A stretch of 64,000 bases of DNA, taken from Agrobacterium arsenijevicii. Its GTDB lineage: Bacteria > Pseudomonadota > Alphaproteobacteria > Rhizobiales > Rhizobiaceae. Both the position numbers and the translations under genes were made by a program. Below the pieces are notes generated by a model that ran no database searches, had not been told where the DNA came from, and saw only the letters and a list, made by a program, of their open reading frames with translations. The stretch lies in contig JWIT01000012.1 in NCBI GenBank assembly GCA_000949895.1, positions 1 through 64,000 of the forward strand. Direction: 5' to 3'. This document shows, one piece after another, positions 61,115-64,000 of the stretch. How positions within the stretch are numbered: the first letter of the stretch is position 1; every line of letters begins with the position of its first letter.

Positions 61115-61134
61115 ATTGTTGACAAAAAATTGTC
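61115..61134. promoter_or_regulatory. Orphan operator-like site D
   Basis: ATTGTTGACAAA followed by ATTGTC, 60 bases after the third amidohydrolase gene and upstream of no gene in the window. It shares half-sites with sites A-C. It may be a relic or a decoy. Confidence 0.35.
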
Positions 61135-61156
61135 GGAACCTTCAACGAAACAAAAA

Positions 61157-61183
61157 CTCCCCGGCCTGGAGGGGTCCGGGGAG
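61157..61183 (-). terminator. Terminator of the porin gene
   Basis: An 8-base GC-rich stem (CTCCCCGG / CCGGGGAG) with an 11-base loop, followed leftward by TTTTTGTTTC. It lies 112 bases beyond the leftward porin stop at 61296 and is oriented to end that transcript. Confidence 0.8.
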
Positions 61184-61295
61184 CAAACCTGACGTCATGT
61201 CAGGAACTTTGACTGGAGCTAGTTACTCACCCGTTCGGAAACGGGGTGGATCTGAGTTATCTAACCCGGTTTAGGCTTTTTTCTTATGCAGGTTA

Positions 61296-62348
61296 TTAGA
61301 ACGAACGCTGCAGGCGAAGGAAACCGGTCCACTGCTCAGGACGGTTGTCGATATCGAGATAGTTTGCAGTGAGCTTCGTGGTGAGGCTGTCGGTGATCTT
61401 GTAATCAACCGTCAGACCAGCCTTCCAGGCGTCGTTGTTGGAGAACTCGTCGAAGGAGACCAGACCGTAGCTGCCATAGTACTGGAAGCCGGGGGTGATC
61501 TTCAGCTTGTCAGTTGCCTTGATGGCGTATTCAGCTGCAACTGCCCACTCGGAAGCATTGTAGTAAGCGTTTGCGCCGGAAGCCCAAACACCGGACAGGC
61601 CAAGCGTGCCAGGACCAACACCAGCCGTTGCGATCAGGCGAACCGAGCCGTTTTCGCGGTCGGTGTCGTAACCACCGATGAGCTGCAGAGTTACGCTGTC
61701 GAGCTTTGCGCCAACACCAGCAACGACGCCGACATTGTTGCTTGTGTTGCCGTTCTTGTTGAACGTGCTGACCGCGATGCCTTCGAGTTCGTCAACCGAA
61801 ACGCCTGCCCAGAAAGAACCCGCGTCATAGGTGTAACGAATGGAGTTGAACAGAGCGTTGGTCGCTACATCGTCCGTTTCGCCAGAGAGACCATCGTCCC
61901 ACCAGCTCAGGAACTTACCGACCTTCAGGCCAGCGATTTCGATGAAGGCCTGATCAACAAAAACGCCAGAACCGAGGTTGCCGCTCGTACCGGCAGTCGC
62001 GCCGCCAACGCCGGAGTCAGCATTGCCGCGGAAGCCGATGAAGCCACGCAGAGCACCGAGCTCGGTGTCTGTGCGGGTGTCAACTTCGAACTGAGCGCGC
62101 GTGAACGAATCCCAGTCAGACTTGCCAGCCGCATCACGGCCGATGTTCGTCTGGAAACGGATGTAACCCTGAAACTTCAGGCAGGTTTCGGTGCCGGGGA
62201 TGTAGAAGAAGCCGGTGCCGAAGGCGTCGCAAACGCGAACATATTCCATGGGCTCGGGCTCGGCAGCGACGATAGCGTCAGCGGCCTGTGCGCCGGATAC
62301 TGCTGCGAGAGCGGCAGCGGAGCCGATGAGAAGGCTCTTGATGTTCAT
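61296..62348 (-). CDS. RopA-like outer-membrane porin (Porin_2 family)
   Basis: A 350-residue outer-membrane beta-barrel porin. Signal peptide MNIKSLLIGSAAALAAVSGA cut near AQAADA, then the Porin_2 opening AEPEPMEYVRVCDAFGTGFFYIPGTETCLK with a cysteine pair, GYIRFQTNIGRD, and amphipathic strands ending in LRLQRSF with the typical terminal Phe. The family includes RopA of Rhizobium and Omp2 of Brucella. The ATG follows GGAGATTAAAA. It has an AT-rich 500-base upstream region, suggesting strong or regulated expression. Confidence 0.93.
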   Translation of the reverse strand: MNIKSLLIGSAAALAAVSGAQAADAIVAAEPEPMEYVRVCDAFGTGFFYIPGTETCLKFQGYIRFQTNIGRDAAGKSDWDSFTRAQFEVDTRTDTELGALRGFIGFRGNADSGVGGATAGTSGNLGSGVFVDQAFIEIAGLKVGKFLSWWDDGLSGETDDVATNALFNSIRYTYDAGSFWAGVSVDELEGIAVSTFNKNGNTSNNVGVVAGVGAKLDSVTLQLIGGYDTDRENGSVRLIATAGVGPGTLGLSGVWASGANAYYNASEWAVAAEYAIKATDKLKITPGFQYYGSYGLVSFDEFSNNDAWKAGLTVDYKITDSLTTKLTANYLDIDNRPEQWTGFLRLQRSF

Positions 62349-62860
62349 TTTTAATCTCCAGTCAAAAATTTTTCAACAAATGCGCAAAACTGAGGGCTGG
62401 TCTTTTCCCTGCCGCCCGCCTCTCTGCGCTGATTCAGCAAATGACAGAAACCACTGGAGACTCGCAATTCAAATCGAACAAATACAAATACAATAAAAGT
62501 ACGCAATCCAGTTTCGTAGTAAAATTACAACAAATTAATAGTTTAATATAAAATAATACAGTGAATTGTTTTAGAAAAACTACATTTATTACTTGTTTAA
62601 AATAGTGTAATATACAAAACACATCGTGCAACCAGAATATTATCCGGCTTAATTCCGAAATCTTTAGAGGATATGGAACGACCAAAGCCTTCACCTGCGG
62701 TGACTAAGCGACGTGGGCTTTCGTTGCCCAACTGCATGTGAAGAAGAATGGTATCGCCGCAATCGTGGCTGTGCGGTGCGGCTCAGATGCGCGACACATG
62801 CCCATTTGCGGCAATTCACGCCCGACGAATCCGGATCAGAGCCGGCCGCTGAGGCTGAGT
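62349..62860. other. AT-rich leader region of the porin gene
   Basis: About 510 bases without a recognisable gene. The part at about 62460-62650 is strikingly AT-rich compared with the GC-rich surroundings, including runs such as TTAATAGTTTAATATAAAAT. It probably carries the porin promoter and a long 5' leader. No small-RNA structure was confirmed by eye. Confidence 0.4.
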
Positions 62861-64000
62861 TTATTGTATGTCGTTGGATAGACCGGTGGGGAATGTCGTC
62901 GCGTTTTCCAACAGGGTCTCGATCACGTCTGCCGGCACCGGACGGCTGAAGTAAAAACCCTGCCCATAGGGGCAACCGGCGGCACGCAGAAACGCCGCCT
63001 GCTCGCCGGTTTCCACGCCTTCGGCAATGACATCGATGCCCAGAGACCCGGCAAGCTGGATCATGATGGAGACGATGGCGCTGTCCTTGGTTTTTTCCGG
63101 CAGGTGGGTGAGGAACGACCGATCTATCTTCATGCACGAAAGGGGGAAGGTTTTCAGCATGCCGAGACAGGAATAACCGATGCCGAAATCATCCAGCGCC
63201 AGGCTGACGCCCATTTGCTTGATGGCGCGCATGATGCGCACGGATGTGTCTACATCCTGAATGATGAGGGTCTCGGTGATTTCGATTTCCAGCAGGGATG
63301 GCGAAAGGCCGGTTTCCTGCAGCGCGGCCTTGATCTGCTCCACCAGCCCGCTCTGGAACTGTCTGGGCGAAATATTGACCGCCATTTTGACCGGCGACAG
63401 ACCGGAAGCGAGCCATGCCTGCGCCTGACGGCAGGCTTTTTTCAGAATGCTTTCGCCCAGCTCCACGATAAGGCCGGTTTCTTCCGCCAGGCCGATGAAT
63501 TCCACAGGCCCCAGCAGGCCCTCCACCGGATGCTGCCAGCGCACCAGCGCCTCCACGCCGCTGATGCGGCCGGTGAGAAGATCGACCTGCGGCTGATAGT
63601 GCAGAACGAGCTCGTCCCTCTCCACCGCCTTGCGCAATTCCTCGATACGGGTGAACTTCTTCCGCAGATCGTCCGCCATGCGCGGCGTAAAGGTTGCGAT
63701 GCCGTCCCGCCCATTATGTTTGGCCTCATACATGGCAAGATCGGCCGCGGCGACAATTTCCGCCGTGGTTCCCCCGTGTTCGGGAAAAAAGGCCATGCCG
63801 ATGCTGCATGTAACCTTGATATCGTAATTGCCGAGACGCAGCGGCTGCGAGACCGCAGCCCGGATGCGTTGCAGGCGGCTTTCGAAATCATCCTTCTGCT
63901 TTTCCAGAATGATGACGAACTCGTCGCCGCCCACCCGCAGCACGAGATCGTTTCGCCTGAGGCTGCGCGCGATGCGCTCGGCCGTTTTCGATAGCAACGC
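62861..64000 (-). CDS. GGDEF-EAL c-di-GMP enzyme, C-terminal part (cut by window end)
   Basis: Reads from the right window edge with no start codon seen, so the N-terminal sensor and part of the GGDEF domain lie outside. The visible part holds the end of a diguanylate cyclase domain (VGGDEFVIIL, intact GGDEF; CSIGMAFFPEHGG; AADLAMYEAK) and a full EAL phosphodiesterase domain (GVEALVRWQHP, IDDFG-equivalent LALDDFGIGYSCLG, EGVETGEQAAFL). Both catalytic motifs appear intact, so the protein could be bifunctional or one half regulatory. The inner-membrane anchor, if any, is not visible. Confidence 0.93.
   Translation of the reverse strand, partial: ALLSKTAERIARSLRRNDLVLRVGGDEFVIILEKQKDDFESRLQRIRAAVSQPLRLGNYDIKVTCSIGMAFFPEHGGTTAEIVAAADLAMYEAKHNGRDGIATFTPRMADDLRKKFTRIEELRKAVERDELVLHYQPQVDLLTGRISGVEALVRWQHPVEGLLGPVEFIGLAEETGLIVELGESILKKACRQAQAWLASGLSPVKMAVNISPRQFQSGLVEQIKAALQETGLSPSLLEIEITETLIIQDVDTSVRIMRAIKQMGVSLALDDFGIGYSCLGMLKTFPLSCMKIDRSFLTHLPEKTKDSAIVSIMIQLAGSLGIDVIAEGVETGEQAAFLRAAGCPYGQGFYFSRPVPADVIETLLENATTFPTGLSNDIQ

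Noticed and set aside
1-64000. CRISPR array, tRNA or rRNA genes, integrase with attachment sites
   Set aside because: No regularly spaced direct repeats, no CCA-ended cloverleaf arms and no conserved rRNA stretches were recognised. Only dead transposase pieces were found, without terminal repeats.

Overview
The window looks like a chromosomal segment of a Rhizobiaceae bacterium, most likely Agrobacterium or Rhizobium. The reasons are a rkpA-G-H-I-J capsule (K-antigen) block in the order known from Sinorhizobium meliloti, a RopA-type porin (Porin_2 family), a DUF2865 protein, and many GntR/LysR-controlled nutrient-uptake clusters. No rRNA, tRNA or CRISPR array was seen.

Region 1 (1-26217) is a capsular polysaccharide locus. 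The conserved core is transcribed leftwards: rkpA (a very large fatty-acid/polyketide-type synthase), rkpG (PLP acyltransferase), rkpH (short-chain reductase), rkpI (membrane sulfatase-fold protein), rkpJ (KpsS-like Kdo transferase), an outer-membrane OPX lipoprotein, kpsM-kpsT-kpsE (ABC exporter plus co-polymerase) and a KpsC-like Kdo transferase. Left of this lies an AT-richer, strain-variable part: a rightward four-gene cassette (3412-7769) with a NeuB-family nonulosonate synthase, a NeuA-HAD phosphatase fusion, a DUF6716-like putative glycosyltransferase and a second KpsC-like protein, and a leftward two-module glycosyltransferase (141-2570). Three decayed insertion-sequence remnants lie at the junctions: an IS3-type fragment at the left edge, an IS2-group fragment at 2705-3278 and an IS66-type fragment at 7928-8068. 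This suggests the sugar-specific cassette was exchanged through mobile elements next to a conserved export and lipid-anchor core.

Region 2 (26735-39056) is mixed: small envelope proteins (a lipoprotein, an SH3-domain protein and three tiny ORFs), a CSS-EAL c-di-GMP phosphodiesterase, a LysR regulator divergent from an ABM-fold protein, a DUF2865 gene, a 934-residue autotransporter with about eight 20-residue repeats, an ArsR-SRPBCC pair and a homodimer-type ABC exporter.

Region 3 (39465-48750) concerns carboxylate and formate metabolism. It holds an orphan TctC-type binding protein, an OFA-type (oxalate/formate) MFS transporter and an NAD-dependent molybdenum formate dehydrogenase operon fdsG-B-A-D preceded by a LysR gene. 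fdsC is not in the operon.

Region 4 (48867-61055) looks like an undescribed catabolic island. It has an Asp/Glu-hydantoin racemase family protein, a flavin reductase, a GntR regulator, a complete peptide/nickel-type ABC importer (binding protein, two permeases, two ATPases) with two amidohydrolases inside the operon, and a third amidohydrolase transcribed divergently. A palindrome ATTGT-N2-ACAAT occurs at the GntR promoter, before the permease operon and between the binding protein and the third amidohydrolase, which ties the island into one probable GntR regulon. The substrate is probably a small cyclic amide or N-heterocycle.

The right end carries a RopA-like porin with a strong terminator and an AT-rich leader, then the 3' part of a GGDEF-EAL protein cut by the window edge.
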